From Candidatus Defluviilinea proxima (lineage in GTDB: Bacteria; Chloroflexota; Anaerolineae; Anaerolineales; Villigracilaceae), in contig JADKIW010000001.1 of assembly GCA_016721115.1 (NCBI GenBank), forward strand, positions 449,501-513,500: 64,000 bases of DNA, written 5' to 3'. Within the stretch, counting starts at the first letter, position 1. The number at the start of each line of letters is the position of its first letter. The position numbers and the translations under genes are program-made. A model generated the notes under the pieces. It was not told where the DNA came from. It did no database searches and saw nothing but the letters and a program-made list of their open reading frames with translations. Positions 49,910 through 59,020 of this stretch are shown one piece after another.

Positions 49910-50713
49910 ATGAGTCGAAAAACAATTTTGGCGTTTACAGGTTTTATTATCCTGGTCACCTTAGCCTGCAATGCGACCTTTAGTATTGGTAACCCAACGC
50001 AGACCGCCCTTCCCCCCACCCCAATCCCACCAACCGCTACAGCCATTCCGCTCAGCGGACAGGTAACCTTGGTAAACATGCCGTTCGTCGAAACTGATCC
50101 GGGATCCACTTTCCCGCAGTATACGCTGACCACGTCCACGCCCCAGCTATCGGGTAGTAATGATCCGCGCGTTGTGGCGTTCAATCAGCGACTTTCTGCC
50201 CTCGTCCAAAAAGAGGTGGACCAATGGCGACAGGATTTCCGTCAATTGCCTATTACACCTCTTTCCAACGGCAGTTCACTTCAAAACACTTACACGCTGA
50301 TGGCACAGACAGGCGATTTGTGGAGTTTCAAATTCGATTTCTCCTTCTACGCTGACACGGCTGCGCATCCTGGCTCTTACAGCATCACGGTCAATTATGA
50401 TCTTGCCTCAGGGAGAGAACTTGCGCTGAGCGATCTTTTTCTGCCCAATTCAAATTATTTGGAGACGATCTCAGCCTACTGCATCACTGAATTGGGAAAA
50501 CAGCCATTTTTCGACGGCCCATTCACAGACGGCGCAAATCCCGTTGCGGAGAATTACCAAAACTGGAACATTTCCCCGGATGGCTTGATCATCACCTTTG
50601 ACACTTATCAGGTTGGCCCCGGCGCGGCAGGCCCGCAGATCATCCTTGTACCCTATGAACAAATAAAAAGTTTGATCGCACCACAAGGCCCGTTAAGCAA
50701 TTTCATTCGGTGA
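49910..50713 (+). CDS. DUF3298/RsiV-like lipoprotein (copy 1)
   Basis: 267 residues, ATG after AAGAGGAG. Lipobox TLAC (Cys20), Pro-rich spacer to about 45, then a domain with VVAFNQRLSALVQKEVDQW, LWSFKFDFSFYADTAAHPGSYSITVNYDLASGRELALSDLF and IIIFDTYQVGPGAAGPQIILVPYEQIKSL, typical of DUF3298/DUF4163 proteins such as RsiV and PdaC. The domain is extracytoplasmic and often binds lysozyme or peptidoglycan. A diverged copy follows. Confidence 0.85.
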   Translation: MSRKTILAFTGFIILVTLACNATFSIGNPTQTALPPTPIPPTATAIPLSGQVTLVNMPFVETDPGSTFPQYTLTTSTPQLSGSNDPRVVAFNQRLSALVQKEVDQWRQDFRQLPITPLSNGSSLQNTYTLMAQTGDLWSFKFDFSFYADTAAHPGSYSITVNYDLASGRELALSDLFLPNSNYLETISAYCITELGKQPFFDGPFTDGANPVAENYQNWNISPDGLIITFDTYQVGPGAAGPQIILVPYEQIKSLIAPQGPLSNFIR

Positions 50714-50793
50714 CAATTTTGTAACATGAAATTTGAAACGGAATCCCAGCCTCCCACGTTCTACTCAACAGAACAACAAAGAGGAGCAACAAA

Positions 50794-51582
50794 ATGGGAT
50801 ACGGAAAACAGATCGGGTTACTTGTGTTCATAACCATGTTCGTTATTCAGGCGTGCGGGACGACCGAACCAATGCTCGCTAATGCATCCCTACCGGCATC
50901 GCCCACTGCAACATCTATCCCACTTGCACAGCAAGTCACGTTAACATCCATCACCTTCAAAGAAGAGGGGCAGGTCCCCACCTATATCATTTCCGCCCAA
51001 ACGCCCAGATTTACAGGAAGTGACGATGCGCGCGTACAAAAATTCAACGAAAAGGCTGCCGAGCTTATTCAAAACGAAGTCGAGTACTTCCGTAAAAACA
51101 TTCTGGCACAGGCACCAGCCGTGTCAACGCCAACAGGAAATCTATTTCAGGAAAATTACACGGTTGTTTTTCAAAACGGACGGATATGGAGTCTCAAATT
51201 TGATTTTACCGGCTATGCCGACGGCGCAGCACATCCCTATCACTACAGCAAAATATTTAACTATGACATCGAACAGGGAAAAAAATTATCGCTGGAGAAT
51301 CTATTCCGCCCCGATTCAAACTACCTTGAGGCTGTTTCCAGTTACTGCATCTTTGAACTATCGAAAAGAGACATCGGCTTCTACGGAGGTTTCGAACAGG
51401 GAGCCGCACCTACTGCCGAAAACTACCGCAATTGGAACATCACACCCTCTGGCCTACTGATCACCTTCGACGAATACCAAGTCGCACCCTATGCGGCAGG
51501 GACACAATCAGTCATTGTGCCGTACGAACAACTCAAGTCAATAGCCGAACCTAAAGGTCCATTAGCAGGGTTGCTTCCGTAG
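50794..51582 (+). CDS. DUF3298/RsiV-like lipoprotein (copy 2)
   Basis: 262 residues, ATG after AAGAGGAG. Same order as the preceding gene: lipobox VIQAC (Cys21), short spacer and the DUF3298 domain (LWSLKFDFTGYADGAAHPYHYSKIFNYDIEQGKKLSLENLF, LLITFDEYQVAPYAAGTQSVIVPYEQLKS). Signal peptide and spacer differ more than the domain. Separate transcripts look likely, each with its own site. Expression may respond to envelope stress; this is inference from the RsiV relationship. Confidence 0.85.
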   Translation: MGYGKQIGLLVFITMFVIQACGTTEPMLANASLPASPTATSIPLAQQVTLTSITFKEEGQVPTYIISAQTPRFTGSDDARVQKFNEKAAELIQNEVEYFRKNILAQAPAVSTPTGNLFQENYTVVFQNGRIWSLKFDFTGYADGAAHPYHYSKIFNYDIEQGKKLSLENLFRPDSNYLEAVSSYCIFELSKRDIGFYGGFEQGAAPTAENYRNWNITPSGLLITFDEYQVAPYAAGTQSVIVPYEQLKSIAEPKGPLAGLLP

Positions 51583-51607
51583 CTTTCCGAAAAAAAGTAT
51601 CCGATTT

Positions 51608-51647
51608 AAAAACGAAACTCATCCAAGATCGGATGAGTTTCGTTTTT
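51608..51647. terminator. Bidirectional terminator
   Basis: 17-bp perfect arms (51608-51624, 51631-51647; AAAAACGAAACTCATCC) around AAGATC, with A and T runs at its ends so that it can work on both strands. Confidence 0.92.
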
Positions 51648-51651
51648 AGTT

Positions 51652-52329
51652 TCAAGGCAACAATCGAAAGGAATAGGGAAATCCATGTACTTCCCATTGT
51701 CTGCCCTGTATCTCCACTTTCACTTTGACAGGCAATAACTTTGCAGGCACTCCCGTATTGGGAAACCAGATGCGATCCTTGGTGGGCAGGATGAACAATC
51801 CATTGTCATCACCAACAGGCGTAAATGTCTCATTGGGTTCCTGCACAAAAACGGACAAGTCCAACTTTACGCAAAGTTCGTTCGCAAGAGCTATAACATC
51901 ATCCGATGATAGACCGATCTCGCTCACATTCAAGATTTGGTCGCTATCAAATTCACCAAAGACAGCATTCTTCAGATTGTGCCGCGCGATGAATTCAAGA
52001 ATATTCCCCACCGCATCCTTGAAGTAGATGGATTGTGAGTTCCAGGATTCGGACACAAATTCGTCTCCGCCTTCCGTATCCTTGATGAGCGGAACACGGG
52101 ATGCAATCCATTCTTTCGATGCGTGGAATTGGTTTTCGGGAATATTGAACGCAAAATGATAAGCGCCATCGAAGTCCGCATCCGCTTGAGTGAAGACTAA
52201 CGCAGTACTCCCAACTTTTACTTCCAATCTCTCGGTTGACAACTCAACAGGCAATCCGAGCACATTGGAGTAGTATTCTTTTTGCGCGTGCAGGTCTTTT
52301 GTGGGGAGTTCAAGGTAGGTTATATCCAT
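51652..52329 (-). CDS. VOC/glyoxalase-fold protein
   Basis: 225 residues with two VOC-type beta-alpha-beta units: first MDITYLELPTKDLHAQKEYYSNVLGLPVELSTERLEVKVGSTALVFTQAD, later NVSEIGLSSDDVIALANELCVKLDL. The metal ligands of glyoxalase I are not obvious in both halves. Function unassigned; could be a small-molecule binding or resistance protein. It is 10 nt upstream of the LOG-family gene's end region and is co-oriented with it. Confidence 0.8.
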   Translation of the reverse strand: MDITYLELPTKDLHAQKEYYSNVLGLPVELSTERLEVKVGSTALVFTQADADFDGAYHFAFNIPENQFHASKEWIASRVPLIKDTEGGDEFVSESWNSQSIYFKDAVGNILEFIARHNLKNAVFGEFDSDQILNVSEIGLSSDDVIALANELCVKLDLSVFVQEPNETFTPVGDDNGLFILPTKDRIWFPNTGVPAKLLPVKVKVEIQGRQWEVHGFPYSFRLLP

Positions 52330-52339
52330 TTTTTACCTT

Positions 52340-52924
52340 TTATTCATCGCTCCTCATCCACCTCTTTACTGCTTCATGAGGATGTTCGTATTTGAGCATG
52401 GTATCCAGTAATTTGTTCGGATCTGATTCGCAAAGCAGGGCTTCGCGGTGTTCCTTGAAGATAAAACCTTCGGCAACCGCATGGTCAATGGCGGCAAGCA
52501 AGGGAGCGTAATAGTTCTTGATATTCAGCAAGCCAACAGGTTTTTCATGGGCGCCGGTTTGTGCCCAGGTGACGGTTTCAAATAGTTCGTCGAAGGTGCC
52601 GTATCCGCCAGGCAGGACGATATATCCATCAGACAATTCGTGCATACGGGCCTTGCGAGCATGCATATCGAGTGGAACATCCATGCGGGTTAACCCGTCA
52701 TGTGCGAGGGACTTGGTATTCATGGACGGGATGATGACACCGATCACTTCGCCGCCCGCTTCGAGTGCGCCGTCAGCCACTGCGCCCATGAGACCGGTCT
52801 TTCCGCCGCCGTAGATCAGTTGGAGCCCTCTTTCAGCGAGGATTCGGCCCATTGTCCGGGCGGCAGATATATAGTCGGAGTGAACCGTATCGGAAGATCC
52901 GCAAAAAACGCATATCGAGTTCAT
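52340..52924 (-). CDS. LOG-family (TIGR00730) nucleotide 5'-monophosphate phosphoribohydrolase
   Basis: 194 residues from ATG 52924 (AAAGGATGG before it); the longer upstream frame is not needed. Blocks ICVFCGSSD, LIYGGGKTGLMGAVADGAL, VPLDMHARKARMHELSDGYIVLPGGYGTFDELFE carry the PGGxGTxxE motif of LOG proteins, which release a base from nucleoside 5'-monophosphates. In bacteria their roles include purine metabolism. It is probably transcribed with the downstream VOC gene. Confidence 0.93.
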   Translation of the reverse strand: MNSICVFCGSSDTVHSDYISAARTMGRILAERGLQLIYGGGKTGLMGAVADGALEAGGEVIGVIIPSMNTKSLAHDGLTRMDVPLDMHARKARMHELSDGYIVLPGGYGTFDELFETVTWAQTGAHEKPVGLLNIKNYYAPLLAAIDHAVAEGFIFKEHREALLCESDPNKLLDTMLKYEHPHEAVKRWMRSDE

Positions 52925-53020
52925 AATCCATCCTTTGTATGGGTAAGATTCTTTGTAATTATTGTAACAGTCTTGTAAATAAACTCTAATTATTTTCCTA
53001 CACGGAGTCTTAGCCCTTTT

Positions 53021-53029
53021 TGGTACAAT
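53021..53029 (+). promoter_or_regulatory. Extended -10 promoter of clpC
   Basis: TGGTACAAT, an extended -10, with 24 nt to the ATG and an AGGAG site between. No CtsR-type operator was recognised. Confidence 0.55.
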
Positions 53030-53053
53030 GACCACACTTAACAGGAGATAACA

Positions 53054-55540
53054 ATGGCAGGTATGGAGCGTTTTACACAGCGAGCAAGGCGAGTTCTCAG
53101 CCTCGCACATCAAGAGGCAGAACGCGCTCGCAATAATAATATTGGAACTGAGCATCTTCTACTTGGATTAATGGAGGAAGAAGGCGGAGTTGCAGGTCGT
53201 GTTTTGCGCGAATTGGGTATGACGTCAGAGCGCGTACGTGAAGTGGTCAAGCGTGTTACGAACCCTTCGAGCAGTTTTGATCCCGACCGTGTGGAACTTG
53301 CAACCGAGACCCAACAGGTACTCGAGCATGCAGTTGAGGAAGCGCGCCGACTTGGGCATCACTATATTGGCACTGAGCACATTTTGCTTGGGCTGGTGCG
53401 TGTGGATAGTACTGCGATGGAAGTCCTTCGGAGACTCGGTGTGACAGCCGAACAGGTCCGCAGGCAGACCCGCCGCGTACTGAACGAATCCGCTTCACCT
53501 TCCTCCCCGACGCCTGCGGGCGCAGGAGCGCAGCGTGGTGCGGCGCCGAATCAGAAAACCCCGTTGGTCGATCAACTTGCGACCGACTTGACCACCAAAG
53601 CCGAGGAAAAGAAACTCGACCCGGTCATTGGCCGTCAGATGGAAATCGAGCGCGTGATCCAAATTTTGGCACGCCGCACAAAGAACAATCCCGCGTTGAT
53701 CGGTGAGCCCGGCGTGGGCAAGACCGCCATCGTGGAAGGTCTCGCACAACGCATTATAGATGGCGACGTACCGGCGCCTTTGATGAACAAACGTCTCATG
53801 CAATTGGACGTGGGTTCTTTGGTGGCTGGCACGATGTATCGCGGTCAATTCGAGGAAAGACTCAAACGCGTTATTGATGAGTTGAAACAATCAGGCGCGA
53901 TCCTGTTCATTGACGAAGTCCACATGCTTGTGGGCGCAGGAGCCGCTGGTTCATCTGTAGATGCGGCGAACATTCTCAAGCCCGCATTGTCACGCGGTGA
54001 ATTACAAGTCATCGGCGCGACCACGATGGATGAATATCGCAAGCACATCGAATCAGATGCCGCTCTCGAACGCCGCTTCCAACCTATTCAGGTGGATGAA
54101 CCATCTGAAGAAGAGACAATTGAAATCCTCAAGGGAATCCGTGGTGCCTACGAAGAGCATCATCACCTTGTCATTTCCGACGAAGCGCTTGAAGCCGCCG
54201 CGCATCTTTCGTCACGCTATGTGACCGAACGCTTCCTTCCCGACAAAGCCATTGACTTGATCGACGAGTCATCCTCACGCGTGCGCATGTACAAGAGTCC
54301 CGCCGCAAAAGAAGCAAAGGACTTGTTCGGGCAACTACGATTAGCACGTCAGAATCGTTCGCTCTCGCAAGAGGAAGGCAACAGCGAAGATGTAAAAGAA
54401 TGGGAAGAACGCGAAGTCGAGCTTGGTGAACAGATCGAACGTCTGCGCACCGGCTGGGACCGCGCGACCAGTCCCGTTGTTTCAGCAGAAGATATCGCCG
54501 AAGTTGTGTCCATGTGGACCGGTGTTCCGCTGATGCAATTGGCAGAAGCAGAATCACAACGATTACTCAAAATGGAAGATGAACTGCGTGGCAGTATCAT
54601 CGGGCAGGAAGATGCCATTGTGGCAATCAGCCGTGCAGTTCGCCGTGCACGTGCCGGGTTGAAAGATCCGCGCCGCCCAATTGGTTCGTTTATGTTCCTC
54701 GGCCCCACAGGTGTGGGCAAGACCGAGCTTACCAAGACACTCGCCAAATTCATGTTCGGCAGTGAAGACGCCGCCGTGCAATTGGACATGTCCGAATTCA
54801 TGGAACGTCACACCGCATCTCGTTTGGTCGGTGCGCCTCCAGGATACATCGGTTACGAAGAAGCCGGTCAACTGACTGAAGCTCTCCGCCGTCGCCCCTA
54901 CTCCATCGTTGTGTTCGATGAAGTTGAGAAGGCACATCCTGAAGTGCACAACATGTTGTTGCAGATCATGGAAGAAGGTCATCTCTCCGATGCGAAGGGC
55001 CGCAAAGTGGACTTCCGCAACGCGATCATCGTGATGACATCCAACATCGGCGCCGATGTGATTCGGAAACAAACCGCCTTGGGTTTTGCGCTCAAACGCG
55101 ACGAACTGACCGAGGAAAAAATCTCGTATGAAGACATGCGCAAAAAGTTGAACGAATCGCTCAAGCGCGCCTTCCGCCCTGAGTTCATCAACCGTCTGGA
55201 TGCGACCGTCATCTTCCGTTCGCTCAACAAGGAAGACATCCAAAAGATCGTCTCTCTCGAACTCAACAAGGTTGCTTTACGCCTCACCGAACATGACCTT
55301 GTCCTGACGGCTACACCCGATGCTTTGTCCGCGCTGGCAACTTTGGGCTACGATGCAGAGTTCGGAGCGCGTCCTCTAAAGAGGATCATCCAGCAAAAAG
55401 TGGAAGACCCGCTATCAGATAAGTTACTGAGCGGCGAATTCCAAAATGGAGATACGATCCTTGTGACGCTTGATCCCGATCATGAGATCGTTCTCGAACG
55501 GGAAAACGAACGCGAGCTCGAAGAAGCACCCGTAGTGTAA
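53054..55540 (+). CDS. clpC: ATP-dependent Clp protease ATPase subunit ClpC
   Basis: 828 residues. N-domain with two repeat units (ERFTQRARRVLSLAHQEAERARNNNIGTEHLLLGL and ATETQQVLEHAVEEARRLGHHYIGTEHILLGL), first AAA+ with GEPGVGKTA, middle domain short (about 415-470) as in ClpC rather than ClpB, second AAA+ with GPTGVGKTE, sensor ASNIGADVI and a D2-small domain. A UvrB/UvrC (UVR) motif is not obvious in the middle domain. Unfolds proteins for ClpP, and regulates turnover. No mcsA/mcsB/ctsR neighbours. Confidence 0.96.
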   Translation: MAGMERFTQRARRVLSLAHQEAERARNNNIGTEHLLLGLMEEEGGVAGRVLRELGMTSERVREVVKRVTNPSSSFDPDRVELATETQQVLEHAVEEARRLGHHYIGTEHILLGLVRVDSTAMEVLRRLGVTAEQVRRQTRRVLNESASPSSPTPAGAGAQRGAAPNQKTPLVDQLATDLTTKAEEKKLDPVIGRQMEIERVIQILARRTKNNPALIGEPGVGKTAIVEGLAQRIIDGDVPAPLMNKRLMQLDVGSLVAGTMYRGQFEERLKRVIDELKQSGAILFIDEVHMLVGAGAAGSSVDAANILKPALSRGELQVIGATTMDEYRKHIESDAALERRFQPIQVDEPSEEETIEILKGIRGAYEEHHHLVISDEALEAAAHLSSRYVTERFLPDKAIDLIDESSSRVRMYKSPAAKEAKDLFGQLRLARQNRSLSQEEGNSEDVKEWEEREVELGEQIERLRTGWDRATSPVVSAEDIAEVVSMWTGVPLMQLAEAESQRLLKMEDELRGSIIGQEDAIVAISRAVRRARAGLKDPRRPIGSFMFLGPTGVGKTELTKTLAKFMFGSEDAAVQLDMSEFMERHTASRLVGAPPGYIGYEEAGQLTEALRRRPYSIVVFDEVEKAHPEVHNMLLQIMEEGHLSDAKGRKVDFRNAIIVMTSNIGADVIRKQTALGFALKRDELTEEKISYEDMRKKLNESLKRAFRPEFINRLDATVIFRSLNKEDIQKIVSLELNKVALRLTEHDLVLTATPDALSALATLGYDAEFGARPLKRIIQQKVEDPLSDKLLSGEFQNGDTILVTLDPDHEIVLERENERELEEAPVV

Positions 55541-55549
55541 AAAAGACAT

Positions 55550-55593
55550 AAATAAAAAGAGAGCAGAGATTAATCTCTGCTCTCTTTTTATTT
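55550..55593 (+). terminator. clpC terminator (44-nt perfect palindrome)
   Basis: 22-nt arms with no loop (55550-55571, 55572-55593), ending in CTCTCTTTTTATTT. It can end transcription in both directions. Confidence 0.9.
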
Positions 55594-55660
55594 GACCTGT
55601 TCTTCAAGTCGGATAGAATCAAACCATAGCCAAAGGAACATCACACAAAAGGAAAACAAC

Positions 55661-56590
55661 ATGAAACGCATACACAAATTCATCTCCTGGGCCATCCTTC
55701 TTTCCACCTTGTTCGTTGGTCTTACTTCGTGCAATCAAGTCTTTGCTACGCCCACACCAACACCTGTACCAACCAATACCCCTACGCCTACAGCAACGCC
55801 CCTCCCCACACTGGTGCCCGGCAATATAGAACGCACCGTAATGGTCAACGATGTGAAGCGTTCCTACATTCTCCACGTTCCATCTCGCATGGACAATAGT
55901 CAACCTGTGCCAGTTGTATTTGTCTTCCATGGGTATTCCGACGATGCCCCTACCATACAAACAATGACGGGATTCGATGAGACTGCCGATAAAGAAGGCT
56001 TCATCGTTGTTTACCCAGAAGGGGTAGCCTTCTCATGGAACGCTGGTGGCTGTTGCGGAAGTGCAGTCGACAGAAAAATAGATGAGCAGGCTTTTGTTCG
56101 TAAAATGCTATCCGATCTGGGAACGATCATTGAAGTGGATTTAAAGCGGATATACGCGACTGGTTTCTCGAACGGAGGAATGCTTTCGTATCGTCTGGCA
56201 TGTGAGATGCCTGATGTATTTGCCGCTGTTGGGCCAGTGGCAGGAGTACTAACATTCAGTCCATGTGAACCGCAAGAGACAGTATCCCTGATCCACATTC
56301 ATGCACTGGACGACACAATTGTTCCCTTTGCACGTGCGACCTTTCCCAATTTCCCATCTACAGAAGCTGACATAACAAACTGGGCACGGCTGAACGAATG
56401 CGCTGAACCAGCAAAGACCGAGAAACTTCTCAACAATATCCTCACGCATACTACTTACAATTCCTGCAAAAACGAATCAGCTGTGGAATTGTATACCTTT
56501 GAAACTGGCAAACATACCTGGCCATCCAAATATGTATGGGATGCATCTCAAGTGTTATGGGATTTCTTCGCCGCACACCCCAAACCGTAA
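55661..56590 (+). CDS. Esterase lipoprotein (PHB depolymerase/feruloyl-esterase-like)
   Basis: 309 residues from ATG 55661, after AAAAGGA. Lipobox LTSC (Cys24), Thr/Pro-rich spacer to about 52, then alpha/beta hydrolase: VFVFHGYSDDA, nucleophile GFSNGGM (Ser170), acid in HALDDTIVPF, His in TGKHTWPS near residue 293. CCGS cysteines at 131-132 suggest disulfides. Similar proteins are poly(3-hydroxybutyrate) depolymerases or feruloyl esterases of the LpqC group. Secreted and anchored. Confidence 0.87.
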   Translation: MKRIHKFISWAILLSTLFVGLTSCNQVFATPTPTPVPTNTPTPTATPLPTLVPGNIERTVMVNDVKRSYILHVPSRMDNSQPVPVVFVFHGYSDDAPTIQTMTGFDETADKEGFIVVYPEGVAFSWNAGGCCGSAVDRKIDEQAFVRKMLSDLGTIIEVDLKRIYATGFSNGGMLSYRLACEMPDVFAAVGPVAGVLTFSPCEPQETVSLIHIHALDDTIVPFARATFPNFPSTEADITNWARLNECAEPAKTEKLLNNILTHTTYNSCKNESAVELYTFETGKHTWPSKYVWDASQVLWDFFAAHPKP

Positions 56591-56660
56591 GCTTGTAATA
56601 CTTTCTTAATAAGTTTCTGCATTCACGTGTTGTCTATCGCTTTAGAAAAGGAGTACTCTT

Positions 56661-57212
56661 ATGAATACAAATCTTCAAACTGCAACACTGGCTGGTGGAT
56701 GTTTCTGGTGTCTCGAGGCGGTCTTCGATGATGTCAAAGGCGTGCATGGTGTTGAGTCTGGCTATGCAGGCGGCCATACCAATAACCCCTCATACCGCGA
56801 AGTCTGCGACGGAAACACAGGGCACGCCGAAGTGGTGCAAGTCCATTTTGACCCGAATGTTGTCTCTTACCGTGATCTGTTGAATGTCTTCTTCGCCATC
56901 CACGACCCCACCACTCTCAATCGTCAAGGCGCAGATGTGGGCACGCAATACCGCTCGGCCATTTTCTATCACAACGACGAACAGAAGATGGTTGCCGAAG
57001 AACTCATCAAAGATCTGAACTCACAAAAGATCTGGGATAAGCCCATCGTCACAGAAGTAACCCCGCTTGAGAAGTTCTACATGGCTGAGGACTATCATCA
57101 AGAGTACTTCGCACGCAATCCATATCAGCCGTATTGTCAGGCAGTGGTCGCGCCGAAGGTATCCAAATTCCGTAAACATTTTCTTGAGCTGCTGAAAAAA
57201 GAAACTGTATAA
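56661..57212 (+). CDS. msrA: Peptide-methionine (S)-S-oxide reductase MsrA
   Basis: 183 residues. Reduces methionine S-sulfoxide in proteins. GCFWC (Cys14, Cys17) opens the protein, with GVESGYAGGHTNNPSYREVCDGNTGHAEVVQV and KFYMAEDYHQEYFARNP following, the complete MsrA signature. AAAAGGAG precedes the ATG. No MsrB domain or gene beside it. Confidence 0.97.
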   Translation: MNTNLQTATLAGGCFWCLEAVFDDVKGVHGVESGYAGGHTNNPSYREVCDGNTGHAEVVQVHFDPNVVSYRDLLNVFFAIHDPTTLNRQGADVGTQYRSAIFYHNDEQKMVAEELIKDLNSQKIWDKPIVTEVTPLEKFYMAEDYHQEYFARNPYQPYCQAVVAPKVSKFRKHFLELLKKETV

Positions 57213-57216
57213 AGGC

Positions 57217-57273
57217 AGGGGCGACCCTTCATGGTGGATCGAGCAACTCTATCTTGCCAGACGGGTCGCCCCT
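57217..57273. repeat. GGGGCGACCC hairpin repeat (copy D)
   Basis: 11-bp arms AGGGGCGACCC (57217-57227) and GGGTCGCCCCT (57263-57273) with a 35-nt loop that has a GAGCAACTC segment. It belongs with copies A-C by its ends. It lies between msrA and the converging membrane protein gene and touches the latter's stop. Confidence 0.8.
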
Positions 57274-59020
57274 ACGAAGCACACCCGATTACTTCATAGA
57301 CCCTTGTTTTTGACATCATAAACAAGGGTCTATACCATTCAGGGCGGGAATCCAATTGAGCCACATCAAACGTCTGCCCAACTTCACCGACAAAAATATG
57401 ATCAACGCTATTCTGACAAAGCATCTCAAGAGCAGGGCTTTGACCAAAATCCATATCATACGGTAGAGACATCGTTTCCCTACCCGTCAACGGCGCAATC
57501 CAGATTCCTGCATCGCTTCCCGCAATCCCCTCGATGACATCCGATATATTTACTTTCATCACAGTGGATGAAATTCCGATTCTTGATTTAACTGGAAGCT
57601 GATTCGACACCCAATCCATTGCCACTACGTCATCTCTTCCTACGATCACACAGCAACTTGACGGGTACAGGTTGTAGGTAAAGAATGCATTCAGCGCAAC
57701 AAGGCCGATCATCAATAAGCCAACATAGCGACCCCATGGAAACCGTCCGTGTAATTTCTCTTCCAAGCCAGCCAACCCCAATCCACCCAACAGAGATAGA
57801 TGCAGGAACAAGATCATTTCTACAAAAGGCCTATCGAGCAATGTCAAGAAATTGCGGGAGGGGAACAGCCACGCTACCGGGACAAATAAACTAACCAGCA
57901 ACAGACTCACTGAAAGTATGCATGCAAAGATCAATTGAGTGTGCGCTTTCAACGCAAACACAGCCAAGGACAAAACAAGAACCGTCATCCAAGGACCCTT
58001 GACTAGATAGGGGTCAAAGACGAGAGTTAATATCTCTTGCTTCTGAACAAAGAGTATCAGCACTACGGTCGCAAGGGTGATCCCAATGAGAACAAGGGTT
58101 TGCCATCGTTGCGAAAGTCTTTTCTGCAAACTTGAAGTGATCCACGAGAGGAAGATGATGCCAAAAATGATCAACGATCTGCTATGAGTAAAAACGGTGA
58201 GCAGGATACTTAATCCAAGCAAAGGATAAAGTACTCTGCGTTTCTTTACATCTTGAGTTTGCGAGAATAGAAATGCCAGGTTGATCACAAATATGATCAA
58301 CCCCAAGCTCATCAAGGCGGGATATTTCCCCCAGTCTACGGCATGGGCAGGCATGTACCAACCAAACGCGGCAAGAATGACTGCAAACCAGGCCGCCATG
58401 TCTGATCGAGTGACACGTTTGACAGGAAAGAAAAGAGAAAAAGGCATAAACGCCAAAAAGACCTGCCCAAGAACCAGCATGGTTTGTGTGATTTCTATGT
58501 GAGATGTTGAAGAAAGAAACGCAGTAAGGAAGTGGAAATTGATGTGGTACTGATTCACGGTCAACCATTGGAAAATCCATGCCGCGTTGTGTTCCATGAT
58601 ATTTTTTATGACCGAGAAATGAAACGCGGAATCAAAGTACGCTGGGAATACTGCATCTGAAATGGATGCGAGTCGGAGAAGAAGAGAGAAGAAAATTGTC
58701 AGGGTGAAAATAAGGACGGTTGAAACAGAAGCAGGCTTGAGGTCCGACCGGGTGCGAAGGAGGGAGAAGATGAATATCGCAAGCAGAAGAAGCCCAATCC
58801 ATATTGTGATTTGAGTCCCCAAAAAGATATACAAAATGGATAATACGGATGCAGGCACGAGCCACCCAACAGAAATGAGGGAAATGTACTCACCTACAGA
58901 CAGGTTGTTTCCAAAGCTGATTCTCAAGAATAAATAAAATGTAAACGCCCCTATGAATACATAAACCAGCAATTGCCAATGAGCAACAAATATCAGTAAG
59001 CCATCTAACAATACGTTCAT
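57272..59020 (-). CDS. Large polytopic membrane protein (glycosyltransferase GT-C-like)
   Basis: 582 residues, about 12-13 membrane helices over residues 8-470, then a soluble C-terminal part (about 475-582). Between helices 3 and 4 is an acidic-looking loop (SISDAVFPAYFDSAFHFSVIKNIMEH). The layout is that of GT-C glycosyltransferases or DUF6541-like proteins, acting on the outer face of the membrane with a lipid-linked sugar. Motifs are too weak for certainty. Its start overlaps the stop of the next gene (ATGA), so the two are coupled. Confidence 0.65.
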   Translation of the reverse strand: MNVLLDGLLIFVAHWQLLVYVFIGAFTFYLFLRISFGNNLSVGEYISLISVGWLVPASVLSILYIFLGTQITIWIGLLLLAIFIFSLLRTRSDLKPASVSTVLIFTLTIFFSLLLRLASISDAVFPAYFDSAFHFSVIKNIMEHNAAWIFQWLTVNQYHINFHFLTAFLSSTSHIEITQTMLVLGQVFLAFMPFSLFFPVKRVTRSDMAAWFAVILAAFGWYMPAHAVDWGKYPALMSLGLIIFVINLAFLFSQTQDVKKRRVLYPLLGLSILLTVFTHSRSLIIFGIIFLSWITSSLQKRLSQRWQTLVLIGITLATVVLILFVQKQEILTLVFDPYLVKGPWMTVLVLSLAVFALKAHTQLIFACILSVSLLLVSLFVPVAWLFPSRNFLTLLDRPFVEMILFLHLSLLGGLGLAGLEEKLHGRFPWGRYVGLLMIGLVALNAFFTYNLYPSSCCVIVGRDDVVAMDWVSNQLPVKSRIGISSTVMKVNISDVIEGIAGSDAGIWIAPLTGRETMSLPYDMDFGQSPALEMLCQNSVDHIFVGEVGQTFDVAQLDSRPEWYRPLFMMSKTRVYEVIGCAS

